The translations under genes were made by a program, and so were the position numbers. Below the pieces are notes generated by a model. It saw nothing but the letters and a program-made list of their open reading frames with translations, did not search any database and was not told the origin of the DNA. From positions 51,092,345 through 51,156,344 of the forward strand of contig NC_091015.1 of the NCBI RefSeq assembly GCF_041296385.1: DNA of 64,000 bases. Reading direction: 5' to 3'. Shown one piece after another: positions 36,301-49,520 of this stretch. The DNA comes from Aphelocoma coerulescens (lineage: Eukaryota > Chordata > Aves > Passeriformes > Corvidae). How positions within the stretch are numbered: position 1 is the first letter of the stretch; each line of letters opens with the position of its first letter.

Positions 36301-39284
36301 AAGAATATGAAAAAAAACCCTCCATTGTGGGATGCATCTTATTAAGTACTTGTCCTACTGACCACATGGATGTTATCTGATGCTAAATGATGGCATTAAT
36401 TTTTTTAATATCTTTCTCAGAAAAAAAGACGCAGAAGACTGCATGAAAAAGTAGCTGTCTTAAAACTAGTAAAGTAAATGTCTCAAACATTGAAAGCTGC
36501 CAAAACCAAGACAGCCTGGACAACTCTCATTTTACTGTGGTACATCTACAGTATCTTGGGGCCAACCTGTGTTTTCTAAAGGACAGCTGGGCTGTGGAAA
36601 GCAACTGATCATCACTGTGCACACTGGGGGTTTGCTTCCAGAATTGACCAGAGCTGTGAAACGAGTGGTTCTCTGCATCTCATTTCTTACATCAGCAGAA
36701 CATGGGTTGTACATGGCAATGTGCTGTGAGCAGACAAAGGCCTGTTCTATGGCACAGCCAAATCCCCACCCAGAATCTCACTCTAGCCTTGTTTTCTGCC
36801 ACAGAATCCCTTCGTGCTGGTGGAAAGGCACATGAACCAAGCTATTCAGAGATAGCAATTTGCATGTTGTGGTACCCAGCTTGAAATCTCAGGATTGGTG
36901 TTGGAGGAGTACTTGGCATGCACAGTTGCATCTGAAATCAATAGAAGCTATTTTCTGAGCCCGTAAAGTGCTGTAGAAAATATGATGTACTATGAAATGA
37001 TAAGCCTTAAGCATTTCAAACCCTCCACCCTGACTTAGTGGGTAGCTTGGAGTGTTTGCTCAGTGTGTCTTGGTTCTCTATGCATAACCATCTCCACTGA
37101 TAATTCATCTCACCAGAAGCACCATGAGATTCAGTTAAATGTTTGTGAAATGCTGATGCCACATGCTGCAGCAAAGCCCAGGACGGCATGAATAATTCTG
37201 CTTTCAGAGCAGGGTGTGAAAAGTGTGCAATAAATAAGACAGTCATGCATTGATGATGAGGACAAGAAGGATTTTGAGGAGCAATTAGTGAGGGAGGGGT
37301 CAAGTAGGAAAAAACCTCAGTCGTATAGTGAAATAATTAAAGATGTTTCATAATCCACATGCCCATAGGAAGTGGTAACAATTGCTCAGACAACCATGCA
37401 AAATTAAACACTCATTTAGGAGATCTTGCATAATACTGTTGACCAGTTGCTTTGGTATTTGCAGGAGTGAGATCTGAGCACATCCCCTTGGTCTAAGAAA
37501 ATATGCTTGCATCCATACTGATATTTTTATATCAGATGAAAAACTGACACTCACGTTTCAAAGAGCATCAAGGCAGAAAAACCACCTCTGCTGCCAATGT
37601 TAGATGGCCTCCTACAACTACTATTTCATATGAAGTTTAATGACGTGGAAATGGGGAAAACCCGAAACCACAGCATTAAAAAACCCTCACCAAAATTCTC
37701 TGGAAGGGTGTTGCTGTACCATAGACATGCTGTTTACCTATGGATGATTTCATTGTTCAGCTCCTTTTCTTCTCCTCGAACAATCTGGACTTTCATTAAG
37801 TGTAAATGAGAAAAAGGAAGAAAATGGAAAAAATAAAGAGAAAAAGAATAAAAAGGAGCAGTGTATGGATGTCTTTACTGAGATAGGGTGGGGCTGAGAA
37901 GCTTTTCTTCACAGCAAGAGTTTCTGGTGGATTTGCCTACTCTTTTGGGAACAAGAAAAATTAAGGCACATTTACAAGCCCCATCGAAATTAACATTTTA
38001 AGCTCAGTTTTCAGGGGCATAAAGCGGTTGCTGGATAAAGTTCTGCTTACAGTGGGATGCTTATTCCATCTAGTAAAGAAGGATACAAGCCTGGTAAGGC
38101 TGCTGAGACTGCTGATTTCCATTGTTGTAGCAGCTCTTGCCCCAAGTAGTGGGACATTGCAAAAATGTTATTTGAGAAAATTACAATAATGTTTTCTGAT
38201 ATCTGCTCCAAATACACAAAATGCAAATTGTTTTGAAAGAGATGAATAGTGTGTTGCAAAGCACCATGCAATTAAATAATTGGTTGTGAGCATCTTTTCT
38301 TATTAAAATGAAGCAATTGTAAATAATAGAATGATATTTAAATGAAATGGTATGTAAGGCCAGTAAGAAAGATTTGCAAGAAACATTTGTAATTGCATTA
38401 TCTCTAAGTAGAAAATTTATAAATTATAATGAATTATACAAATGTATCCTGACATAAAAGGGAAATGTTTGATCAAGAGGCTGAATACGTAAGGATTAAG
38501 TTCTTTTTATTGAGGAAGTTTCTCCTGACTGTATGCAATATTTATAAAATGTGCGAAAAGTTTATAAACTGAATAGATATTTGTTAAAATATGAATTTAG
38601 TGGATTTAAAATATGAAAATATGGAAGGTATATTTTAAATATTTAATGAAACAATTATGCTGTATTAACACTATGTTCTTTATTTCTTGGATTAAAAATT
38701 CACAGGGATTTTTCATCCCTTGCATCTTTATTTGTCATAGATTTTATTAGAGTTATTCTCTGCACATTTTCTGAATCAGCTGAGTACTAATAATTTTCAC
38801 ATACCCTTTAGAATACCTGTACTATGTTTTTCAAATGTATTATAATGTATAAGAAGGTGGGCTCCAAGCCTGTCTCACCACAGATCTCCTTTGGGGCAGT
38901 TAACTGAGCTTTGCTTTTGCACTGGGTCGGTTGAAGACTCGCTCCCAAATGTCTTCCCAGGCTGAACTTCCAGGTGCTGCCCAAGCTGAATCACTGGTGA
39001 GGCAACCCTGAGGTTAAGTTTCTCACCACAGAAGCCACACAGAAGCCACCAGTGAGCCACTGCACCTTCCTGTAGTACAGACACTGCTTGAAGCAAAGGG
39101 CATTACCACGAAGTCCTGCACCATCTTAACCAGCTAACTGGATTTAAGATGAACCAGCCAGCGAAGCATAGCAATCCATGCACAGGCACAGAGGTACAAT
39201 CATGAAACAGAAAAGGAATGGTCACAAACTCCTGACTGTTTACAGCTTGGAGAATGAAACGTTGTTCTGACTGCTAATGGCTGC
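33361..39284. other. AT-rich non-coding stretch, no gene recognised
   Basis: No recognised exon. An A15 run lies at 34,461-34,475, and a purine-rich A/G tract at about 37,805-37,860. The segment 38,270-38,830 is very A/T-rich. The block 36,000-36,130 with AATTA motifs is a weak candidate regulatory element. No transposon is identified. Confidence 0.5.
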
Positions 39285-39709
39285 TGATCAGAGCTGAAGC
39301 ACCTCTTCTACAAATACAGGCTGAGAGAGTTGCTGTTGTTCAGCCTGGAGAAGAGAAGGCTCCAGGGAGACCTTAGAGCACCTTTCCATACCTAAAGGGG
39401 CTTCAGGAGAGCTGTAAACAAATTTCTTGTGAGGGCATGTAGCAACAGGACAAGAGGGAATAACTTCAACTAAGAGAGGGTAGGGTTAGATTATTAGGAA
39501 GAAATTCTTCTCTACAAGGTTGGTGCAGCACTGGCATAGGTGGCTCAGAGAAGCTGCGGATGCCCCATCCCTGGAAGTGTTCAAGGCCAGGTTGGAGGGG
39601 GCTCTGAGCAACCTGGTCTATTGGGAGATGCCCCTGACCACGGCAAGGGAGCTGGAACTACATGGTCTTTAAGGTCTCTTCCAACCCAAATCATCCTATG
39701 ATTTTATGA
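39285..39709 (+). mobile_element. CR1 LINE, 3'-end fragment, plus orientation
   Basis: The segment carries the CR1 3' landmarks in order: CTGAGAGAGTTGCTG, TTCAGCCTGGAGAAGAGAAG, a central part with GGAAGAAATTCTTC, GAAGTGTTCAAGGCCAGGTTGGA, then GGTCTCTTCCAACCCAAATC and a tail of degenerate CTATGATTTTATGA. CR1 copies in birds are usually 5'-truncated like this one. No open frame is intact. Confidence 0.9.
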
Positions 39710-42700
39710 CCTCTTTTATCTTGTGGAAAGTTAGGTTGGAAACCTAATGAAGGGCGAGGATCAATGCCAACAGGCCTAGTATCTTTGTGGCTTTTCCACC
39801 AATATCTCAGCAATGCTATCAGAGAAGTTAGAAACCCAGAACTGCAGTGATGTCTTGCAAAGAAGCTTTTAGAGAAGGATTTAACACATCAGCCAGGACA
39901 AGCATTACTGGCAACCTTCATGTAGGATTTACCCAAAGGTGGTGAAAACATCCTGTGAAACAGAGACATAACTCAGTGTTCCAAGGTCAAATTTACTGAT
40001 AACTTCACAAAGATGTTTCTACATTTTGCTTTGCCCAAGATATCGGTGTAATACTTGCAAGGAAACTGTTTTGGAAAATGGCTCTCTGGAGTGCTACTAT
40101 GCTGCTCTGTGCTCTGGAGTGTAACAAGGCAGAACTCACATCTCATTTCAGGCAGTGTTTTTCTCATAAGAGAACTGATCCCAGATTAGCTCTGAAGACA
40201 ATAAAAATGCTACCGGTACCATTTTTTTTCTCTGTGGAATAAAAAAAAGATAAACTAAATAGTTTAATTGATGCAAGACCCACTGCTCAAGCAGCAGGTT
40301 TTATTACATGATCAATTTAAATACAAAGAAGGAAAATCCTGCTGTAGCAGACCCTAACCTGGGTACTGATAGAGCACTGTCAGCATTTGCAGTAAAGAAC
40401 TCAGAGTCTGACAACGGAATTTATTAGAAAGAAGGATCTGGGCTCCAATGGATTCAGTCTTGATGAAAAATTAATGGGTTTATAAGTCTCCCTTGAGCTT
40501 TTTGAAACATTAATACCTATTTTTATTTGTATTACCTTGATTTTAATGATTATTCTCTTATATGTGAACTGTGCATAAATACTGACCTTGTCAGATGTCC
40601 GTTCCCTCCACCAGTGGAAGGATCCTGGCAGCTCCATGTGCTCTGCATCCTCTGCTGAGCTCAGAGAGTGTCTAGCTGATGTAGCTGTATTTTTGCTCCA
40701 TTCATACGATTAGTTTAAGAATATATTTATAGAATAATTATCTGAACGTAGTGTAACTTGATGGAGGAGTGCTTTCTAAAATCAGATGAGTTGAGCAAGA
40801 CATGTCATTTCTGCTAATCTGTCTGAAACTGGGTAAGTGTGAAATGGGCTGTAGGGAGGAATTATCTCTTCTGCAACATTATAGGCCAGGAAAAAAATCT
40901 GTTTATTACACAAAATAGAATGTATTTTTAACAAAATCTTAACTTATTCTCACTCATTTCTGTCTAAGTTAATGTGTTATTAATTGTACATTTTTGGATA
41001 TAATTTGAGGGGGGTAGGACAAACTATATCTAGCAGTGCAGCCACTTAACTGTAACAATCACATTTTCTTTTTAATAGAGTAAGTTAATTTTTAAAGCGA
41101 TCTTCAGAGGAACAGATGGGGGAACGAATTCTCTGTGGGTATCTCCTGCTACACCAACACTCGGAGCACCGAGCGGTGCCTAGTGCCAGGCACATCTACC
41201 TTACAGTTCTTCCTTCCCTTGTTCTCCTGTTATCTTATGTCAGGTGACCAGAAATGGAAAAGCAGCCTCTGAAGGTAAAAATTCCTCTGGTGTTTGAGCG
41301 ATCTGCTTCACAAACAAATTCCTTGCTGGGCTGCAGCATCCGGCAGCAGGGTCCCGTCTTAGGGGTTTGTCTGCATGTCTGTAAGCATGACAGGCCTCCA
41401 GCAGCAAGGGAGGAATGTGGCTGCAAAGGGAAAGCTGGGAGGGGAGTCCCTGGCCCACTGATCACAGTGAAAAACACAAGAATAATTAACTGCTTCCTCA
41501 TCTTCTATTTTGTTTCCCTGCTGACATGTGGACTCCTGCTATGCAGGAAGAAAAACCCCACTGGCTTCAGTTAAACTGGGATTTCACTCCAAATTTCATC
41601 ATCCTATTTTCTCATAAGTTATTGCTCCACTAATTTTTTTTGTACAAAAAGAGAGCAGCAACATATCAGCCATAAAGCAGACTTGAGCTGTGGGTTTTCC
41701 ATCACCTATGATTTTGGAAGGAGGTCTAGGACAAGGGGGACTTGGAGGCTGGAGACTGCTCTAGTGGGTGGTCTGAGCAGCTCCCCATGCTCCTGCAGTG
41801 TGCCCTGTCCTCTCTTCCCCATGCACACACCCTGATGCCAGCAAAGGGGCTGGATAATAACACCTGATAGTTTTAATCCAAATTTTTAAACAGAAAGTGT
41901 GCCTCAAGTTACCAGCAAGAGCATGGTGTCAGTTCAGGCACTCGGTTCAGACCTGCAGGGAATAACAATCCCACTACTGCAGGAGGAACAGCCATGGGTG
42001 GCTCAGGCTCCTTCAGGATCTGCCAGATCTGCACTGGACAAGAAAGAAGAATCGTACAACATACAATAAAAAAATCTTTAATAACAGTAATTACAGCAGA
42101 GCAAGGAGGACAGAAACTGATAAAACCCCCACTCTTCCTATTAACTTATATTTTTCCTTAAAATATTGTCTACATCTGCTATCCACCTCTGAACCTCAGA
42201 GAGTAGGCAAAAGCTGAACATTGGTGTGTGAGAGAAATGCACCCTAGCCCACAGATCATGATGGTGTGAAGCATTTTTAACCCTTCTATTAAAGTGATTT
42301 ACATAACAGGTAAAGGTGATTTTGAGAGGTTTGTATTTAGACATGTAAGAGATTAAGAGGGGAAGAAAATCACCCCAGTAAAAGATGATGCCTTTTCAAT
42401 TTCAAAGAATGAAATATTGTCTGTTGTATTTGTTGCTAATGACAATAATGTTGTGTTTATCTGAAAAATTTAGTTCCAGGCTTTCAAAACAAGCAATAAG
42501 GTGTCCCAGAACTGTGCTGTAATAACACTGCACCTGCCTGAGCTGAGACAAGGAAAGGGAGTGCCGGGAGCTGGTGGGAAACAACACACCCAAGAAGGAG
42601 GCATCCACTGCCTGGAGAAATGCCTCCTGTGATACCTGGATAGCATGTGGACACACGTCATGCCTCTGCTACTGGACAGGGCTTTGCAACATGTAGATGC

Positions 42701-43338
42701 CAGATGAGAGATGACAGGGTGCTGTGGGGCATCAGTGATGTTTCCGGGAGGATGTCTCAGGAGACAAGCACTAGTGTGACAGCTACCAATGTGCTCAGCC
42801 CCTGCTGCCAGTGGTGCCCAGTAACACAGGTACCATGCAGGGCATCTCCTGGCCAGGATGCCAGCCATGCTCCTGGCTCCCTGGGCCTCCCACAGGAGCT
42901 TTGCCACAAGCAGCAGCATTTCTTCAGGCGATCAGGCCCATCCTGGGCTGCTGAGAGCCACTGCTGATGCTCCACAATGAGGTAGTAGGGTATATTTACA
43001 CATCTGCTCTTTTAAGACTGAAATTTGGGGATCTTGAGTTGAAGCCTCAGATTTAAATTAGCTGCTCCAAAGGCACCTGTTTTTGTAGGGTTTGATTGAA
43101 ATGTGTTTTTTTCCCTAGTGAAAAAAGTTCCATAATGTCTGTTTGACTCTGAAACCACACAGTCTGAGCAAAAATGAAACACCCTCTTTAGAAAAAATGC
43201 AGTTATCTGAGCATTTTACAGTTATGATAAGAATTTTAGATTCGTGCTGGGAGTCTTTCAATTTCAATCGAACCTACCCCCTCCTGACTATCGCCCTCCA
43301 TCCTAAACAGACACCTATGCACTCATGCAGGTTTGATT
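39710..43338. other. Non-coding stretch, no gene recognised
   Basis: No recognised exon or repeat. Open frames of up to 149 codons at 42,402-42,975 overlap on opposite strands and lack domains. An imperfect inverted motif ACTCGGAGCACCGAG lies near 41,158-41,172. Confidence 0.5.
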
Positions 43339-43640
43339 TCATAGGATCACAGAATATCCTGAGCAGGAAGGAACCCTCAAGAATCATCTTTTCCAACTTC
43401 CTGCCCTGCACAGGACACCCCAAGAATTACACCATGTGTCTGAGTGTATTGTCCAAACACTCCTTGAGCACTGTCAGGCTTGGTGCTGTGACCACTTCCT
43501 TGAGGAACCTGCTTCAGTGCCCAGACACTCTCTGGATGAAGCACCTTTTCCTAATATCCAATCTAAATCTCCCTTGACTCAGCTTCAGTCCATTCCCACA
43601 AGGTCTTTTGAACAAGCCAGAAGACCTTGGCCACTGCTCA
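43339..43640 (-). mobile_element. CR1 LINE, 3'-end fragment, minus orientation
   Basis: Read on plus, the copy starts with TCATAGGATCACAGAAT, the reverse of the CR1 3' tail. It goes on through AAGGAACCCTCAAGAATCAT, CAAACACTCCTTGAGCACTG, TGAGGAACCTGCTTCAGTGC and CTTCAGTCCATTCCCACAAG. The element is therefore oriented on minus and truncated at its 5' end. The right edge is uncertain by about 50 bases. Confidence 0.88.
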
Positions 43641-46600
43641 TATGACACCCTCACCTCAGTTGTTCCTTGTATGGCTTCCCCAGACTGTTATTTCACAGCA
43701 TGTTGTCTGTCTGGATGGCCCAGAAATAGCTGGGCTAGATTTCCATGTACTTGAGATGAGCTCACCTCAAAAATAGCATTATATTTGAGGAGATGGAGAT
43801 TTTAAAGCCCAGATTTACTCCTAGGCTTCCTGGGCCTCCAGCAGAGCTATTTGCCTTTTGGCCAAGCTGAGGAGCACTCTTTAAGGTAAAACACACTAAA
43901 TGGCCTACATCTGTGTGGATTAGAAATTAATCACTCTGTCAGAAAAAATCCTTTAAAACAATTGCAAATTGCTTTGGTGGGCATTGCTTTAGATTGTGCT
44001 TTATATGTTACCAATCAATATGTTTGTGTATATAAGTATGTAAAGCTGCATCAGTTCCTCACAAAGGCAATATTCATGTAGGTGTGGTGTCATGGGCATC
44101 TCTCCCCATTTCACCACAGCCAGAGAAAAGTCTGCAATAAGAGCGGGACTGGCAACTCAAATCTTAGCTGCTCAGCAGTGAGGATCCAGGAACAGAACAG
44201 GAAAAGACTGATGCATTCGATTTTTGATGGCTTTGCAGAAAAAACCCCAAACATTGGCATCTATTCCAATTACAGTGGTGGTCTGACTTAGATTATGAGA
44301 ACTTTTTCCAGTTTTGCCAGTGATGGCATTTAGCAATGGCAAAAGGAGGTTTCTTGAGGAAGGGTTCAGCTCTCGGTATGAGTCCTGGATATCTTTGGAC
44401 AAAGTGCAGTTAGTCATTGACTTTACCTCCCTTTCCACCCAAAACTACTGGTTCTTCTAGCATGAGTTAAAGAGTGTCTATTTACACACCAAGACTGATG
44501 TGCACAGAGGTAAATAGGAAATAATATGCATCTCATCAGGATTTTTCCCTCTGTAAATTCAGTTTCTGATTCTGTTACATCATGAATCTCCACAAAGAAG
44601 GTCTAGGGTTTTTTCCACCACCTTGGACCACTCCTCCATTGTATCATTAAACCATTTTTAAAATGCAATTTAGTTGGTCTAGTTCCCAACAGAAAAAAAC
44701 CTATTTCCAGCCCCTACCAGTTGCATCTTACATATCCTTCAGGAACCAGCGAAGGAGCTTAAAGAGTGAACCCATGTTATGGGTGCCAGATCTCTTAGTT
44801 TATCATTGAGTCGATAATACACTTCAACCTCATTACTATTCTATCATTAGGATCTGAGTGGTTTGAGTGTTTGACTAAGTGGGTTTTTTTTCTCCTCAGA
44901 GGTATATGAGATGCTGCCTCTCAGCAAGGTGTCCTGAAACCCTTTTCGTAATGAACAAGTGATTAAAAGGCTTAAGTGCAAGCAAGCATCAAAAACACAA
45001 GCTGCATTATCACAGAATGAGCCAGAAACAGGCTAACCCCTCAGCACTCCTGAGAGCACAGAGGTCCTTCACTCAGATGCTCTCAACACTTTCTTATTCT
45101 CTTTCAGTGGTAGCTGCTGGTCAGGATCCCATGAGCAGGCTGTGCTGTGGCACAGGATCCACCATGGATGTCTGGCTTTGGCTCTGCCGTGCACAGCAAA
45201 GCCACCCCAGGGCAGAGCTGGCTTTTCTCTTACTCCTGTGCATGTCCCTGTTTCTGGTCCCAGGCAGCTCAGGAACATGCTGCGAGTGCCCTGCTTCTAC
45301 CCAGGCTGCGCCTCCTTTGAGTTGGCTGCCAGGACTAGCACAGACCGGGAGTAAGAGTGAGACAGAGTCCTCAATAGTTTGTACTTCTGTCCTATCTTTC
45401 ACAACATCAGATTTTAGTATTCCATTTATTTAGTATTTCATGTGGAGGTACAGTAAGATAACACCTGGGCTTCAGCATCCCGTCTCGGGGTATGGAGATG
45501 GCAGTCAAAGGAACACATATGCAAGAAGTGTCAGCCAAGGAAATGCAGCTTTCTGGTCCTTCAGAAATCAGGGAAAGTTAGCCAATAGTTGCAGCAGAGA
45601 TCAAATGTCACCTCATCTTCCTCACTAGGTGTGAGTGTTGTGCAGGCAAACCAAGGGTGCTGCTTCTCTGAGGGATCCCTGGGTGCTGCCAAGGCAGCCT
45701 GTGCTTGATATCTGCTTGTTCCCCAGTTAGGTATGAGATGAAAAGGAAGGTTCTGGGAAAGCAATGGTGGGTGTTTAACACACCATGCCAGGACCTCCAG
45801 GACTTCAGCATAGAACCAGGCCAATGATGTGGATCTGGACAGGGTCCTTCTGGTGGCACAGGCTGCTTATTGTCTGAATAAGGAAAGGTGGAAAGATAAA
45901 AATAAAACCTTCTCCCTGACCTTTGTTAGAAATTTCTCTTCCATTTGTTTCTATTTCTGCTCTCTTCTCATTTTTTCCAGTAACTGAAACAGCAGCATGA
46001 GCTGACACTATCTGTCATTACCCACATCATTTTCTGTGACACTGGTTCAATTAACTGCCCTCACAGATGTCTTCATGTTCCTGAGAAAAAAAGTTTCATT
46101 TCCCTGGCCCCGGAGAACCTATCTGTACAGATGTGGTCAATTTTGCTGCCTTTGATGCCCCATGGAGTGGTCTGGTTGATGTGTTCTGTGGTGGCTGCAT
46201 CATTTTCTGTTTCTTGCTGACCCCAGAAGATGTGGGCACCAGGTGCCTGCACCATCCCCAGCATCACGTCTGAATTTCACCACCACTGAGCAAATTAAGC
46301 CTCCAACCTGGCCTTCCCAGCAGCCAATACCCTGTGGCTGTTTTACTCTTGTTAAGTAGTGGTGATAATCTCAGAAGTGTCTTTAAAGGGGCTGCCTGAA
46401 CAGGGATCCTCACTGATGGCTTGGTCTGCCCAGGCAGGCATGGTGGCTGAGATCTGAGGAAGAGCCATTCTCCTCTCTGTACCACCACTGGAGAAGAGCT
46501 GCTCAGTTGGCTTCTGTTTCTCTGCTGGCCGGTCTATTCTGGAGCATCTCTTTATTGCAATTCTTTTTAGTGACCTGAAAGTAACACCCTTGGCTTTGAT

Positions 46601-46883
46601 TTAGCTTGTGGTTTCTATGTAGATAGCATCTAGGCACTTATGACTTCCTCGTAGGTTGTCATTAAGGACTGTGTATTAGTTTCCAGCACTGCCCATTTTC
46701 TTCCAGAGGCACCTCGTCTCCTTCCAGTCATTCAAGATACCGGCAGAAAAGGAACATTTTCCATTTGCAGACACGGGGTTATGACCTTGCTTCAACTGCA
46801 GAAGACTTCTGACAGAGGAGAAGTTAGTACAATCCAGGTTGTAATAGACTTATCTGGTTCCAGACCTCAGTTAACATCTCATT
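43641..46883. other. Non-coding stretch, no gene recognised
   Basis: No exon with a known domain and no transposon recognised. Overlapping open frames near 45,017-45,433 lack conserved features. Confidence 0.5.
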
Positions 46884-46906
46884 CCTCTTCTCCTGAGGAG
46901 AAGAGG
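46884..46906. repeat. 11-bp near-contiguous inverted repeat
   Basis: CCTCTTCTCCT (46,884-46,894) and AGGAGAAGAGG (46,896-46,906) are perfect reverse complements around one central G. The arms are pyrimidine- and purine-rich. No adjacent gene end is visible. Confidence 0.85.
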
Positions 46907-49234
46907 CAGTACAACTGATCTAATACACCTCACCCGGGGCTGCGAGCAGAGTGCTGATTCACAGGAGAGCAGGGAATCCAGGAGAAGTACTTTATTAACT
47001 TCTCACCCTGCTGGTAGTCTAGGTGGAGGGGGGAGTGACATGGAGGCTTAGAATTAAAAGTCTGATAATTTGGCAGGGAGATGATGACAAAAAATCAAAA
47101 GGGAAAGCACATTTTATTTGCAAAGTTCAAGAAGGGTATTACAATCAAGAAGAGGAAAGCAAATTGAAGCATTAAAAATAAAGCACTTGATAGGAGCTCT
47201 TTGAAAGGGTGGCTAAAAAGTATTTCACTCAAACTCTCTCACAGCACCACCACGTTCCCCTGTTCTCTCCATTTCCCCCCAGGTCACATCTGTTAATTGG
47301 ATTACAGCTGTTTGTGACGCCAGCCTGGCTGCAGCCATGGTGTGGCTGAGCACAGGCAGTTTCAGGCAGCGCAGGAAGGAGCTGCTCTGGGTAACTCTGA
47401 TCTCCAAAACCGGCTTCCCTGTCCCTGACCCTGTGCTGGGCTGGGTGTTGCAATAAGGTTTATATCATGAGACAGGATGGTTAAGTCACTAAGGAAGGCC
47501 CATTGAATGTTGAATTTTAATGCCCTGATCTGTTAAGAACTGAGAATTTGTCTCCTTCTTTTCCTTACAGGATGGGCTGAGCCAAAGCAGCAGAGATGGG
47601 CAGGGGATAGTCAGACCCTCTGCTTAGTCCAGTGTGATGGCAGGGAGTTGGTAGAGAAAAGTACAACTTTAGCTAAAGCCTGGCTGCTCACTGTTGTTCA
47701 CTTGTGCATGCAGGGAGCCCAGGGATGCTCTGCCAGAGCTGGGGAGGAGAGCTGGTGCCACTGCTGCCACCACCAACGCCAAAATTCCCCTTCTCCTTCC
47801 CAGCCCAGAGTCCTTTCTCAAAGCTTTAACTGGTGACATTGCAGGGGTGTCCATTTAAAACCTGAAAACTATTTTATCAGCTTCAAAGGAAAGGGGGAAC
47901 ATCCTGTAAGAAAGGTGGGCTCTCTCTGCCATGAATGCTTTTACAATCATCCACTATCCTTTGAAGAAGATTGTGATACACGCACACACACACAGACAGA
48001 TATATATGTATGTATATATTTGCTCCCAATCCATCAGGCTGCTGCTTAGGTACCACTACTGTGTACAGCTATCATGACAGTTCCAACACAAGGCAGAAGT
48101 GATCTGCCTGGAACAGTTTTACTTATTAGTACTCCAGCCTCACCTGTGATTTAGTTGCTGAGCCTGAAAGATCTGAGGACAGGGATGCCAGGCCAGGACA
48201 GCCTCTCTTTAGCTTGGTCTTGGAGTGAAGAACAGGAGTAGCCATAGGAAAGAAGTGGGAACAGGGTGCCACTGCTGCTCTCCCATGGCCACAAACCCAC
48301 CTACCCAATTCCCCATCAGAGACTTTCCAGGGAGATTGCAAACTCCCTGAAACTCATCCTTTCCCACAGCAGGAAGCCGAAAAAAAGCCAGGACATTAAA
48401 TAGTCAGAAAAACCCTCAGCCAGACCAGTTCTTAAATGTAAGCTGCTTTTCTTCAAAAGCATGGCATAAATATTTCAGCAATTCTTCTGGTGCTAGAATT
48501 ACTCAGATGGGCTGAGATAGAAATACCATCTCAAACAAAGACAATGCATCAAATTGCATTTTATCAAACCACCTCTGCTTGCCGGGTATGCACCAGAACT
48601 ATTGCATTGGGTTGGATTGCATGGGTGGGTCAAGTTCTTGTGTTATACTAAGTATTTCCATTGATTTCAAAGGCCTATTAATTGTTTTAGTGATGCAAAG
48701 AGGGCTGTTGGCTTAATTCTGACCAGTGTGAGGAATGCAAAAGCTGGGAGCAGGGCAGACAGAGATGGCACTGGGTGGGGTTGGAAGAGGAGGTCAGGCC
48801 AGTGCTTCCCTTTGGGGTCTTCAGCCTTGTGAGATGAGCAGTCTGGGACATATCTGATGGGGTATCAGGGAAAGGGGAACTACACTTCCCTCAGCCTACC
48901 ACCAAAACAAACACCTGAAAAAAAGGCGTTCCTGAGCTTCTCACACAACAGAAGAAAATGTGTGAGGAAAGCAGAGGCAAAGCCCCTGTGCCCAGCAGAC
49001 ACTTCTGTGGAAGCATGGGCACACTGTCTCGCTCTGCAGCAGGCAGGCTCCTGCCCTTGTCACAGTGCTTGTATGCCAGGGCTTTGCTGAAGTGAAGGTA
49101 AATACAAGGCATGGGATTTGGGAGAGACCTGGCACAGGAAACTACCAGCAAAGCGAGGGGAAGGAACTGGTACAGTGTGAGATAAAATGAAGAATGGAAG
49201 GGCTATGGGGTGGCAGCAGCCTTATCGTGTTTTT
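46907..49234. other. Non-coding stretch with a microsatellite
   Basis: No gene recognised. A CA-rich run passes into a TA/TG-rich run at 47,979-48,019. The block 47,080-47,220 has an A/T-rich, non-repetitive look and could be regulatory. Confidence 0.5.
47979..48019. repeat. CA then TA/TG microsatellite
   Basis: An alternating CA run with one CG step and a CAGA interruption is followed by TATATA and TATGTATG. Compound dinucleotide repeats of this kind are common and variable in length. Confidence 0.85.
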
Positions 49235-49520
49235 AAGCCTCAATCTAATTAAAAGAGATACATAATTAAAATGAAGCAATTAACCATTTTGTAATTAAAT
49301 ACAAAAATAATTAAGTTGAAATTGAGCCCGATAACATCCAATTGTCAGGACAGGATTTATTAGTACTTTAATCTGATGAATTATTTTCATTGTTCTACTG
49401 ATTGCGTTCCTGTGGAAAGAAATTGGTCGCTTCTGTAAGAAGGGGCACAAGTTGTTATTGCCTGTCCTTCAGGATTCTTGAACCTGAATAATAACACAAT
49501 GAGTATATAAACCATGATTC
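49235..49520. promoter_or_regulatory. Candidate AT-rich regulatory element
   Basis: TAATTA, TTAATT and CAATTAA-type homeodomain core motifs recur densely (about 49,245-49,320), followed by a less repetitive block ending near GAGTATATAAACC at 49,502. It is not a simple repeat and has no open frame. The appearance matches vertebrate conserved enhancers, but an AT-rich stretch can look like this by chance. Confidence 0.22.
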
